Shown piece by piece: positions 41,389 through 49,047 of a DNA stretch of 64,000 nt. Below the pieces are notes generated by a model. That model did no database searches and was not told where the DNA came from. It saw only the letters and a list, made by a program, of their open reading frames with translations. The translations under genes were made by a program, and so were the position numbers. The first letter of the stretch is position 1. Every line of letters begins with the position of its first letter. This DNA is from DAOTWC01 sp048499435 (GTDB lineage: Bacteria > Chloroflexota > Anaerolineae > Aggregatilineales > Phototrophicaceae), in contig JASNZW010000003.1 in the NCBI GenBank assembly GCA_048499435.1, positions 124,001 through 188,000 on the forward strand. Direction: 5' to 3'.

Positions 41389-42933
41389 ATGAAACCAACA
41401 AACCTGCTGCCTTCGGGCCATGTGCGCATTGATCACGCGGAGCTGATCGGGATCAGCAAGCAGTTCCCCGGCGTGCGCGCCAACGATCACGTAAATTTTG
41501 ACGTGCGTGCCGGCGAGGTTCACGCGCTGCTGGGCGAGAACGGCGCCGGTAAAAGCACGCTGATGAAAATCCTCTACGGCCTGTACCAGCCTGACTCTGG
41601 CGAGATACGGCTGAACGGCGCGCCGGTGAGCTTCCACTCGCCCGCTGATGCGCTGGCCCAGGGCATCGGCATGATTCACCAGCACTTTATGCTGGTCCCC
41701 ACGCTGACAGTGACCGAGAACGTCGCGCTGGGCATGAAATCCAGTCGGGGGCCGCTGCTTGACCTGGCGCGCGTGCGCCGGCGCCTGCTTGAGCTGTCGG
41801 AGGTTTACGGCCTCAAGGTTAACCCAGACGCCTATGTCTGGCAGCTTTCGGTGGGTGAACAGCAGCGCGTGGAGATCGTCAAGGCGCTGTATCGGGGCGG
41901 GGCGCTCATCATTCTGGATGAGCCGACGGCGGTGCTCACGCCGCAGGAATCAAGCGAGCTGTTTGCCACGCTGCGGCAGATGCGCCAGCAGGGTCACGCG
42001 CTGATTTTTATCTCGCACAAGCTGTACGAGGTTCAGAACCTTTGCGACCGCATCACGGTGATGCGCGATGGCCGCGTGGTGGACACTATCCCTAACAACG
42101 GCGTTGAGCAGCGCGTTCTGGCGCGGATGATGGTCGGGCGCGATGTGCAGTTTCAGCCGGCGCGGGCGGAAGTGACGCCGGGCGAGGTGCGCCTGTCTGT
42201 GCGCGACCTGCACGTGCGCAACGACCAGGAGCTGCCGGCGCTGCGCGGCGTGTCATTAGATGTACACGCGGGCGAGGTGCTGGGGATCGCGGGGGTTTCG
42301 GGCAACGGCCAGCGCGAGCTGGCAGAGGTTATCGCCGGCCTGCGGCCCGCGCAGAGCGGCGCGGTGTACCTGGACGGCGTTTCGCTGCTGAGCCTGTCGG
42401 TAACGCAGCGCCTGAAGGCCGGGCTGTCATTCGTGCCAGAGGAGCGCAACCGGCACGGGTCGATCGGCGATTTTACCGTTGCCGAAAACCTGGTGCTGCA
42501 AAACCACGCCGCCCCGCAGTTTATGCGCGGCCCATTCTTCGATTTTACGGCTATCGCGCGCCACGCAGACACTTTAATTACCCGGTTTAACATCAAAACG
42601 CCCAGCCACGACACCCGCGCCAAGAACCTCTCCGGCGGCAACCTGCAAAAGCTGATTCTGGCGCGTGAGCTGTCGCGCAGCCCGCGCGCGCTGGTGGCGG
42701 CTCAGCCGACGCGCGGCGTAGACATCGGCGCGACTGAATATATCCGCAGCGTGCTGCTGGACCAGCGCCGGGCGCAGGTCGCCATCCTGCTGATCTCTGA
42801 GGACCTTGACGAGATCATGGCGCTGTCTGACCGCATCGCGGTGCTGTATGAAGGCGAGGTTGTCGGCGTGGTCGCGCGTGAAGACGCCGATGTCGAGCAT
42901 CTGGGGTTGATGATGGCCGGCGTGCGCGCGTGA
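41389..42933 (+). CDS. ABC importer ATPase with two nucleotide-binding domains
   Basis: 514 residues from ATG 41389; earlier starts fall inside the hairpin. First ABC domain: Walker A 'GENGAGKSTLMKIL', signature 'LSVGEQQRVEI' and Walker B 'LIILDEPTAVL'. Second domain: degenerate Walker A 'GVSGNGQRELA', signature 'LSGGNLQKLILARELS' and degenerate Walker B 'ALVAAQPTRGVDIG', both as usual in the sugar/nucleoside class (YufO, RbsA, MglA). 'FVPEERNRHGSIGDF' is also characteristic. It drives uptake through the two permeases at 38130 and 39268 and converges with the RuBisCO-like gene, 3 bp apart. Confidence 0.93.
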   Translation: MKPTNLLPSGHVRIDHAELIGISKQFPGVRANDHVNFDVRAGEVHALLGENGAGKSTLMKILYGLYQPDSGEIRLNGAPVSFHSPADALAQGIGMIHQHFMLVPTLTVTENVALGMKSSRGPLLDLARVRRRLLELSEVYGLKVNPDAYVWQLSVGEQQRVEIVKALYRGGALIILDEPTAVLTPQESSELFATLRQMRQQGHALIFISHKLYEVQNLCDRITVMRDGRVVDTIPNNGVEQRVLARMMVGRDVQFQPARAEVTPGEVRLSVRDLHVRNDQELPALRGVSLDVHAGEVLGIAGVSGNGQRELAEVIAGLRPAQSGAVYLDGVSLLSLSVTQRLKAGLSFVPEERNRHGSIGDFTVAENLVLQNHAAPQFMRGPFFDFTAIARHADTLITRFNIKTPSHDTRAKNLSGGNLQKLILARELSRSPRALVAAQPTRGVDIGATEYIRSVLLDQRRAQVAILLISEDLDEIMALSDRIAVLYEGEVVGVVAREDADVEHLGLMMAGVRA

Positions 42934-42936
42934 AGG

Positions 42937-44226
42937 TTAGTCCGCGCGCGCGCCCCAGCGCTCAAGCGCCCGCCGCAGCTCGGCGTGTTCAAGCGCCTGC
43001 TCGGTAAGCGGCACGCCGGCCAGCGCGGCGTCAACCGCCTGGCGCATCGCCCGCCCACCAGCGGCAGGGCCGTCCGGGTGGCCCTGAATGGCCCCGCCGA
43101 CGGCCAGCAGCACGTCGTTCCCCAGGTCGCGGATAACCTGGACCGCCGTCGCGGGATGAATTCCGCCGCCGGGCACAGGCAGCGATGGCCGGATGTCATA
43201 GCAGGGCAACCGCATTAGCTGTGCTGCGCGCAGATAATTTTCGCGCAGCAGCGGGTAGGCGCTGTACGGCGAGTTGAACGAGGTCGCATCTGAGCCGCAC
43301 AGGCGCATCAGCTTGCCCAGCAGCAGCGGCGACGACATGCCGGAGGCCGCACCTTCGGTCAGCGAGGACGCGCCAGCGTAGTGCGTTAAGATCGGCACGT
43401 TGATCGCCGGGGCGCTGGCAACTGCCTGGACCATCCCCAACCCGCTGCTGACCGCGTTAACCATGACCACATCGGCGCCGGCTTCGACGGCGCGGCGGCC
43501 GTTCTCAAGCGTGCGATCCGGGCGGTCGGTGATGTTAATGCACACCAGCGCGCGGTGCCCGGTTTCCTGGTACACGCGCTCGGCGGCTGCGCGATAAGCC
43601 GCCGCCCGCTCCCAGGCGGGGTTGAACGGCGGGCTGCCCAGCAGCTCGTCGTCTTTGATGATGTCCACGCCGCCGCGCGCGGCGGCGGCGAACATCTCGG
43701 CCCCGGCGTGGGGTGTGAAGCCGGTGTTCGGCTTGATGATGTTCAGGATCAGCGGGCGCTCAGGGACGCCCAGCAGCGCGCGCAGGCCGGCGACGCCAAA
43801 GCGCGGGCCGCCGAAACCGGCCGCCAGCTCAGGCGAGAAATGCAGGTCCAGCAGCTTCATCTGCGCCGAGGTTGACACGTCGTTGCCCAGCAGCGCGGTC
43901 AGCAGCATGGGGAACTGCGGCCCGAAGTTAACTTCAGGGAAGGCGATCTGCACAATGAGCCGGCGCTTGTCCGGCGGCAGGTTGAAGCGCAGTTCCACTG
44001 GGGGCACATCGTAAAGCGCCACGACGCGCCCCATGTGGGCGGCGAGCATTTCGGCGGTCAGGCCGGGGACGGCGGTCCATGTGCCAACGCTCTGGCCGAT
44101 GGCGATAGCTGCCGCCTTTTTCAGCGGGTCGCCGTCCGCTTCCATCTCAAGATAATAGGTCGCCAGCAGGTAATCCCTGCCGGCGACCTGTTCGGCATAC
44201 GCGAAGGCGTGCTGATAGAGGTCCAT
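42937..44226 (-). CDS. RuBisCO-like protein (form IV), possible 3-oxo-isoapionate-4-phosphate decarboxylase
   Basis: 429 residues from ATG 44226, 10 nt after the stop of the RpiB-family gene; an upstream ATG (44280) would overlap that gene by 44 bp. RuBisCO large-subunit fold with 'QSVGTWTAVPG', 'LLGNDVSTS', 'GPRFGVAGLR', 'IIKPNTGFTP', 'GGVDIIKDDE' (metal-ligand Lys191, Asp193, Glu194), His282 and 'GGAIQGHPDG'. Replaced relative to true RuBisCO: Glu60->Gly44, Lys177->Asn167, Arg295->Tyr283, Ser379->Gly353, and no loop-6 Lys334. It is therefore not a CO2-fixing RuBisCO but a carbamate-metal enolase-type RLP. The two upstream genes look like L-erythrulose-1-P and D-erythrulose-4-P isomerases, which points to a 3-oxo-isoapionate-4-P decarboxylase-like role (inference). 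Confidence 0.88.
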   Translation of the reverse strand: MDLYQHAFAYAEQVAGRDYLLATYYLEMEADGDPLKKAAAIAIGQSVGTWTAVPGLTAEMLAAHMGRVVALYDVPPVELRFNLPPDKRRLIVQIAFPEVNFGPQFPMLLTALLGNDVSTSAQMKLLDLHFSPELAAGFGGPRFGVAGLRALLGVPERPLILNIIKPNTGFTPHAGAEMFAAAARGGVDIIKDDELLGSPPFNPAWERAAAYRAAAERVYQETGHRALVCINITDRPDRTLENGRRAVEAGADVVMVNAVSSGLGMVQAVASAPAINVPILTHYAGASSLTEGAASGMSSPLLLGKLMRLCGSDATSFNSPYSAYPLLRENYLRAAQLMRLPCYDIRPSLPVPGGGIHPATAVQVIRDLGNDVLLAVGGAIQGHPDGPAAGGRAMRQAVDAALAGVPLTEQALEHAELRRALERWGARAD

Positions 44227-44236
44227 GCGGCGTGGA

Positions 44237-44716
44237 TCAGCCTGTTTCGCCCCCTGTCTTGTGCAGGTACTTGTGGTCAATGTCCACCATGCGCTGCACT
44301 TTAGGGGCGGAGCTGCTCTGCTCGTCGAATTCGGATTTCAGCCAGATGTCCACGATGGCTTTGCCCAGCTCCGTGCCGATCACGCGCGACCCCATCGTGA
44401 GCACCTGCGCGTTGTTGCTCTTGCGGGCGCGCTCAGCCGAGTAGGTGTCGTGCGCCAGCGCCGCGCGGATGCCGGGCACTTTGTTGGCCGTGATGGCCAT
44501 GCCGATGCCGGTGCCGCACACCAGAATGCCGCGCTCGAAGCCCTGTTCGGCCACCGCGATCGCCACGCGCTCAGCCACGTCGGGGTAATACTCAGTGTGG
44601 TCGCTGGTGGGCGCGCTGAAGTCCACCACTTCGATGCCGGGGTGCTGCTTCAGGAATTTTTCAACCTCGCGCAGCAGGGGTTCGCCCGCGTCGTCACAGC
44701 CGATTGCAATTCGCAT
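44237..44716 (-). CDS. RpiB/LacAB-family isomerase, EryI/DerI-like (D-erythrulose-4-phosphate isomerase?)
   Basis: 159 residues. Family core: 'GILVCGTGIGMAITANKVPG' with active Cys67, then 'HDTYSAERARKSNNAQ' (89-104) and 'TMGSRVIGTELGKAIVD'. Canonical ribose-5-phosphate isomerase B has 'SDHAG' at the N-terminus with a phosphate-binding His; here it is CDDAG (His -> Asp9). As I recall, the erythritol-pathway isomerases EryI/DerI share this loss of His together with the 'HDTYSAERA..SNNAQ' block and the longer C-terminal tail. I therefore prefer D-erythrulose-4-P to D-erythrose-4-P isomerisation over RpiB proper. Middle gene of a tight three-gene operon (13 and 10 bp gaps). Confidence 0.85.
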   Translation of the reverse strand: MRIAIGCDDAGEPLLREVEKFLKQHPGIEVVDFSAPTSDHTEYYPDVAERVAIAVAEQGFERGILVCGTGIGMAITANKVPGIRAALAHDTYSAERARKSNNAQVLTMGSRVIGTELGKAIVDIWLKSEFDEQSSSAPKVQRMVDIDHKYLHKTGGETG

Positions 44717-44729
44717 AGGTTCTGTCCTT

Positions 44730-45515
44730 TCAGCCCTGTTTGTGGGTGGCCGCGCTGGCCACCATTTTAACCATGATGGAGAAGTCGTGCGCGTCCAGCG
44801 CCGCCCGCCCGATAAACAGCCCGTCTACGTCCGGCAGAGCGATAATGTCCGCGCCGTTGACCTGGTTCACGCTGCCGCCGTAGATCACGCGGGTCTGCGC
44901 CGCGATGTCTGCGCCGTGCTGCTGCGCCAGGCCGGCGCGAATAAAGGCGTGAACCTGCTGAATATAGGCCGGCGCGGCGGCGTCCGCCTGGCCGATCGCC
45001 CAGCGCGGCTCATAGGCCAGCAGCGCGTCAGGGACGCGCGCCGCCGGCACGCCGCGCAGCGCGGTCGCGACCTGCTGGCGCAGCACCGGCTCAGTGTGCC
45101 CGGCGTTTTTCTCATCTGCCGTCTCGCCGATGCAGATAATCGGTATCAGATTGTGCGCCAGCGCCGCCAGCACCTTGCGGTTGACATACTCGTCCGTTTC
45201 GTTGAAGTAGTAGCGCCGTTCAGAGTGGCCTAACTCAACGTAGCGGCAGCCTGCCTCGGCCAGCATCGAGGCGGATATTTCGCCGGTCCAGGCGCCGGCG
45301 CTGTCCCAGTGCATATTCTGGCCGCCGAATCCAATGGGCGTGCCGGCCAGCAGCGGCTCAACAGCCGCCAGCGACGTGAACGGCGGCAGCACAAACACCT
45401 CTACCTGTGCCAGCACAGCGGCATCCAGTAAAGGCAGCAGGCGCGCGATATACTGGCGCGCCTCCGACGCTGTTTTATTCATTTTCCAGCCGGTGCCGGC
45501 GATAAGTTTGCGCAT
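44730..45515 (-). CDS. Triosephosphate-isomerase-family protein, EryH/LerI-like (L-erythrulose-1-phosphate isomerase?)
   Basis: 261 residues of the TIM fold with catalytic Lys11, His97 ('ELGHSERR') and Glu169 ('AYEPRWAIG') and phosphate loop 'YGGSVN'. Deviations from housekeeping TpiA: 'GTGWKMNKT' where TpiA has GNWKMN (the first Asn is lost), 'GAWTGEIS' where TpiA has GAFTGE, and 'GLFIGRAAL' where TpiA has LVGGASL. These three changes match what I recall of EryH/LerI, which converts L-erythrulose-1-phosphate to D-erythrulose-4-phosphate. It heads the operon with the RpiB-like and RuBisCO-like genes. If no other tpiA exists in the genome it may instead be the glycolytic enzyme. Confidence 0.85.
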   Translation of the reverse strand: MRKLIAGTGWKMNKTASEARQYIARLLPLLDAAVLAQVEVFVLPPFTSLAAVEPLLAGTPIGFGGQNMHWDSAGAWTGEISASMLAEAGCRYVELGHSERRYYFNETDEYVNRKVLAALAHNLIPIICIGETADEKNAGHTEPVLRQQVATALRGVPAARVPDALLAYEPRWAIGQADAAAPAYIQQVHAFIRAGLAQQHGADIAAQTRVIYGGSVNQVNGADIIALPDVDGLFIGRAALDAHDFSIMVKMVASAATHKQG

Positions 45516-45629
45516 TGTCAGGCTGATCCTTTGCTGCGGCCAGGGCGGTAGATTGTTGTTTATAACCCGCCTGGGTCCGCCGCGCTAATGCCAGCAGGCC
45601 AGCCGCGCGGCCAGGGCTGCTGACCGCGC

Positions 45630-46739
45630 CTATTCGGGTGTGCCCGTGGGGCTGATCCCGTGGACGCTGGCGCGCAGGTAGGCTTCCATGAAATCATTCA
45701 GGCGCCCGTCGAGAACGGCGCCGGTGTTGCCTGTCTCGTATTCGGTGCGGTGATCCTTGACCATCTGGTAGGGGTGCAGCACATAGGATCGTATCTGGTT
45801 GCCCCAGCCAGCGTCTACGTTCTCGCCTTTCAGCGCAGAAAGTTCGGCTTCCTTTTTGAGGCGTTCCATTTCAAACAGGCGCGCCTTGAGAATCTGCATA
45901 GCGCGTTCGCGGTTCTGCATCTGGCTGCGCTGGTTCTGGCACTGGACGACGACGCCGGTCGGGATGTGGGTGATGCGCACGGCGGTGTCGTTTTTCTGGA
46001 TGTGCTGGCCGCCCGCGCCGCCTGCGCGGTAAGTATCTATGCGCAGGTCGCGCTCGTTGATCTCGATGTCAATATTGCCCTGGATGTCGGGCCACACTTC
46101 CACCTTTGTGAACGATGTGTGGCGGCGGTTGGCTGAATCGAACGGGCTGAGGCGCACCAGGCGGTGAACGCCGCGCTCGCTTTGCAGGTAGCCGTAGGCA
46201 TATTCGCCGCGCACGCTGGCGGTCATGCTCTTGATGCCGGCTTCTTCACCTTCGCTGCGTTCGATGATCTCAACTTTGTAGCCGTTTTCCTCGGCCCAGC
46301 GCAGGTACATGCGCTCCAGCATCTGCGCCCAATCCTGCGAGTCGGTGCCGCCTGCGCCGGCGTGGATGGCGAGAATGGCGTTGGCGGCGTCATAAGGGCC
46401 GGACAGCATCGTCTGGAACGACAGCCGCTCGACCAGCGTGTTCAGCGCTTCGGCCTCTTTGGCCAGGTCATCGAACAGATCAGGATCATCGAGTTCGGCC
46501 AGCTCCAGGGCGTCGCTGATGCGGTTCAGCACACCGTGCCAGCGGTCAACCTCATCCTTGAGATTCGACATTTCCTGCATGGTTTTCTGGGCCTTTTCAG
46601 GGTTGTCCCAGAAGCCGCTTTCGCCTGACCGCGCCTCAAGCGTGCCGATGCGCGCGGCCTTGTCTGCGATTTGCAGGCGTGCCATCAGGCCCTCGACCTG
46701 AGTTTTCAGATCATGCAGCAGGCTGGTTAAGTCTTCCAA
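45630..46739 (-). CDS. prfB: Peptide chain release factor 2
   Basis: 369 residues from a TTG start. Terminates translation at UGA and UAA. Stop-codon reading motif SPF in 'RLVRLSPFDSANRRHTSF', peptidyl-tRNA hydrolysis motif GGQ in 'GAGGQHIQKNDTAVRI', and the helical N-terminal domain 'ESGFWDNPEKAQKTM'. The frame is continuous, so the programmed +1 frameshift with an in-frame UGA near codon 25 that autoregulates many prfB genes is absent. It lies 30 bp downstream of ftsY on the same strand and shares its promoter. Confidence 0.96.
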   Translation of the reverse strand: MEDLTSLLHDLKTQVEGLMARLQIADKAARIGTLEARSGESGFWDNPEKAQKTMQEMSNLKDEVDRWHGVLNRISDALELAELDDPDLFDDLAKEAEALNTLVERLSFQTMLSGPYDAANAILAIHAGAGGTDSQDWAQMLERMYLRWAEENGYKVEIIERSEGEEAGIKSMTASVRGEYAYGYLQSERGVHRLVRLSPFDSANRRHTSFTKVEVWPDIQGNIDIEINERDLRIDTYRAGGAGGQHIQKNDTAVRITHIPTGVVVQCQNQRSQMQNRERAMQILKARLFEMERLKKEAELSALKGENVDAGWGNQIRSYVLHPYQMVKDHRTEYETGNTGAVLDGRLNDFMEAYLRASVHGISPTGTPE

Positions 46740-46769
46740 CGTGGTTTCTGCCCTGGCTTCCCGCCTGCG

Positions 46770-47672
46770 CTAGTTTTCGTCAAACAGGCTGCGCACAAAG
46801 TTTTCGGGGTCAAACAGCACCAGATCGTTGATGCCCTCGCCCAGGCCCACGTAGTGAACCGGAAGGTTGAGGTCGTTAAACACGGAGAACACCATGCCGC
46901 CTTTGGCGCTGCTGTCCAGCTTGGTGATGATAACGCCGGTGATGTTGACCATCTCGCGGAACTTCAGCGCCTGCTGTAAGGCGTTCTGGCCGGTTGTGCC
47001 GTCCAGCACCAGCAGCACTTCGTGCGGCGCGTCAGGCACGACGCGCCCGGAAACGGCGCGCATTTTCGCCAGCTCTTCCATCAGGTTGTAATTGGTGTGC
47101 AGCCGCCCGGCGGTGTCCACGATCAGGATATCCCTGCCGCGCGCGTTGGCTGACGAGGCGGCGTCGTAGATCAGCGCTGCCGGGTCAGAGCCGGGCTTGC
47201 CGGCGATCACCGGCACGTCAATGCGCTCGCCCCACAGTTGAAGCTGCTCAATCGCTGCGGCGCGGAATGTGTCGCCGGCGGCCAGCATCACCTTGCGGCC
47301 TGCGCGATTGAGGCGGTTGGCCAGCTTGGCGATGGACGTGGTCTTGCCTGACCCGTTCACGCCGACGACCAGAATGATGGACAGGGGCCTGCCGCTGATA
47401 TTCATGGGCGGCGGCGGCTTGAGCAGGTCTGTCAGGGTGGCCCGCAGTGCCTTTTGCAGTTGTTCCGTGCGGGTGATGCCTTCGCGCGCGGTGCGTGTCT
47501 TGAGCGCGGCGAGGACCTTTGCGGTGGTCTCAACCCCCACGTCGGCCTGAATAAGAACAGCTTCGATGTCGTCCCAGGTGTCCTCATCAATTTCGGTGCT
47601 GCCCAGCATCTGTGAGATGCGCCCGAAGAATGACTGGCGCGTCCTGGAAAGACCCTTGCTGAAGACGCTCAA
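46770..47672 (-). CDS. ftsY: Signal recognition particle receptor FtsY
   Basis: 300 residues from TTG 47672. The start is fixed by GGGAG 8 nt upstream and because longer frames would begin inside the -10 box of the promoter at 47719-47747. Docks SRP-ribosome complexes at the membrane. N domain ('TRQSFFGRISQML', 'DDIEAVLIQADVGVETT') and G domain with 'GVNGSGKTTSIAKLA', 'AAGDTFRAAAIEQL', 'VDTAGRLHTNYNLMEEL' and 'ITKLDSSAKGG'. The acidic A domain of the E. coli protein is missing, as in many bacteria. Cotranscribed with prfB. Confidence 0.96.
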   Translation of the reverse strand: MSVFSKGLSRTRQSFFGRISQMLGSTEIDEDTWDDIEAVLIQADVGVETTAKVLAALKTRTAREGITRTEQLQKALRATLTDLLKPPPPMNISGRPLSIILVVGVNGSGKTTSIAKLANRLNRAGRKVMLAAGDTFRAAAIEQLQLWGERIDVPVIAGKPGSDPAALIYDAASSANARGRDILIVDTAGRLHTNYNLMEELAKMRAVSGRVVPDAPHEVLLVLDGTTGQNALQQALKFREMVNITGVIITKLDSSAKGGMVFSVFNDLNLPVHYVGLGEGINDLVLFDPENFVRSLFDEN

Positions 47673-47718
47673 GCGCTGTGCTCCCGTGTTTACGTGAGGG
47701 GGGATGTATATCGCTGCC

Positions 47719-47747
47719 AGTATACACAAGCGTCAAAAGCAATACAA
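47719..47747 (-). promoter_or_regulatory. Promoter of the ftsY-prfB operon
   Basis: On the minus strand TTGTAT (47747-47742), 17 bp, TATACT (47724-47719). Transcription would start near 47712 and leave a leader of about 40 nt before the TTG at 47672. Divergent from the moaC promoter. Confidence 0.6.
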
Positions 47748-47774
47748 GCCTGCTTAAACCGCCCAGGTGTGCGC

Positions 47775-47780
47775 TATAAT
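47775..47780 (+). promoter_or_regulatory. -10 box of the moaC operon
   Basis: Perfect TATAAT about 25 bp before moaC. No good -35 is seen (GCTTAA at 17-bp spacing). The leader would be very short (about 20 nt). Confidence 0.4.
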
Positions 47781-47805
47781 GCGTGGTGGCGAAGGCAGGT
47801 GGAAA

Positions 47806-48282
47806 ATGAAACGGCTGACACATCTGGATGAGCAGGGCGCGGCGCACATGGTGGATGTCGGCGATAAGCCCGCCAGCGCGCGCGAGGCGGTGGCGGCGGG
47901 CACGGTGTATATGCAGCCCGAAACGCTGCGGTTAATCCGCGAGGGGGCGGTGAAGAAGGGCGATGTGCTGGCGACGGCGCGCATCGCGGGCATTATGGCC
48001 GCCAAACGCACCTCTGAGCTGATTCCCCTGTGCCACCCGCTGCCGCTGACGTATATTGACCTTGACCTGACACCCGACGCCGACGCCAGCGCGATTCACA
48101 TCACGGCGACTGCGCGCACAGTGGGCCGGACTGGCGTTGAGATGGAGGCGCTGACGGCGGTGAGCGTCGCGGCGCTCACGGTTTACGATATGGCCAAGGC
48201 AGTTGACCGGGGGATGCGCCTGGGCGATATCCGACTGCTGGCGAAGCGCGGCGGCGTTCACGGCGATTACGCGGCGGAGTAA
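47806..48282 (+). CDS. moaC: Cyclic pyranopterin monophosphate synthase MoaC
   Basis: 158 residues from ATG 47806 (CAGGTGG upstream; the longer frame starts upstream of the likely transcript start). Converts the MoaA product to cPMP in molybdenum cofactor synthesis. Motifs: 'MVDVGDKPASAREAVAAG', 'KGDVLATARIAGIMAAKRTS', 'LIPLCHPLPLTYIDLDL' (catalytic His and Lys region), 'GVEMEALTAVSVAALTVYDM' and 'LLAKRGGVHG'. First gene of a cluster with the moaD-moaE fusion 9 bp downstream; moaA is not in the window. Confidence 0.96.
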   Translation: MKRLTHLDEQGAAHMVDVGDKPASAREAVAAGTVYMQPETLRLIREGAVKKGDVLATARIAGIMAAKRTSELIPLCHPLPLTYIDLDLTPDADASAIHITATARTVGRTGVEMEALTAVSVAALTVYDMAKAVDRGMRLGDIRLLAKRGGVHGDYAAE

Positions 48283-48290
48283 GGCCAGAG

Positions 48291-49013
48291 ATGATCGAAG
48301 TTAAGGTGCTGCTGTTTGCCACACTGAAGGACGCTGCCGGGACCGCCCACCTGACGCTCACGCTGCCCGGTGACACGACGACCGCGGCGGGCGTGCGCCA
48401 GGCGCTGGCGACACAGATGCCGGCGCTGGCGGCGCAGCTCGCGACGGCGGTGATGGCGGTGAACGAGGAATTCGCTTTCGCGGGCGACGCTGTGCGAACG
48501 GGCGACTCGGTGGCGTTTTTCCCGCCCGTCAGCGGCGGCGAGGATGCGCGCCCGGAGCTGCTGCGGCTGACGCCTGAGCCGGTGGATTGCGCTGCGCTGA
48601 TTGCGGCGGTTACTGTGCCCGCTACCGGCGCGGTGTGCGTCTTCAGCGGCATCGTGCGCGGGCGCACAGCGCGCGACGGCGCGCCGTCACACACTGAGCG
48701 CCTGGAATATGAGGCTTACGCGCCGATGGCGGCGGCTAAGCTGAAACAGGTGGCGGCTGAGATCCGGCAGCGCTGGCCGCTGGTGCAGGGCATCGCGATT
48801 GTGCAGCGCGTGGGGCAGTTGGAAGTTGGCCAGAACACGGTTGTGGTTGCCTGTTCATCGGGCCACCGCGATGAGGGCTGTTTTGAGGCGGCCCGCTATG
48901 GCATTGACCGGCTTAAGGAGATTGTGCCGGTGTGGAAAAAGGAGATCGGCCCGGCGGGCGACGTGTGGGTCGAGGGGCACTATATGCCCACCGCTGGCGA
49001 CCGGCAGAGTTAA
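48291..49013 (+). CDS. MoaD-MoaE fusion, molybdopterin synthase in one chain
   Basis: 240 residues. Residues 1-83 are MoaD, the ubiquitin-like sulfur carrier ('VLLFATLKDAAG', ending 'FFPPVSGG', Gly82-Gly83). Residues about 90-240 are MoaE ('GAVCVFSGIVRGRT', 'LEYEAYAPMAAAKLKQVA', 'RVGQLEVGQNTVVVACSSGH', 'GIDRLKEIVPVWKKE'). Free MoaD needs the terminal Gly-Gly for thiocarboxylation, so the fusion must be cut after Gly83, as reported for mycobacterial MoaX. The order D then E is the same as in MoaX. Converts cPMP to molybdopterin. Follows moaC by 8 bp. Confidence 0.92.
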   Translation: MIEVKVLLFATLKDAAGTAHLTLTLPGDTTTAAGVRQALATQMPALAAQLATAVMAVNEEFAFAGDAVRTGDSVAFFPPVSGGEDARPELLRLTPEPVDCAALIAAVTVPATGAVCVFSGIVRGRTARDGAPSHTERLEYEAYAPMAAAKLKQVAAEIRQRWPLVQGIAIVQRVGQLEVGQNTVVVACSSGHRDEGCFEAARYGIDRLKEIVPVWKKEIGPAGDVWVEGHYMPTAGDRQS

Positions 49014-49047
49014 TTGCTGTGGTTTTTGCGCTGAGGAGTTTACAATT

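Noticed and set aside
42937..44226. CO2-fixing RuBisCO
   Set aside because: Several catalytic residues are replaced (Glu60, Lys177, Arg295, Lys334 and Ser379 equivalents), so it belongs to the RuBisCO-like proteins.
44730..45515. Plain housekeeping tpiA
   Set aside because: Not fully excluded, but GTGWKMN, GAWTGE and GLFIGR and the operon partners favour an L-erythrulose-1-P isomerase; kept as alternative.
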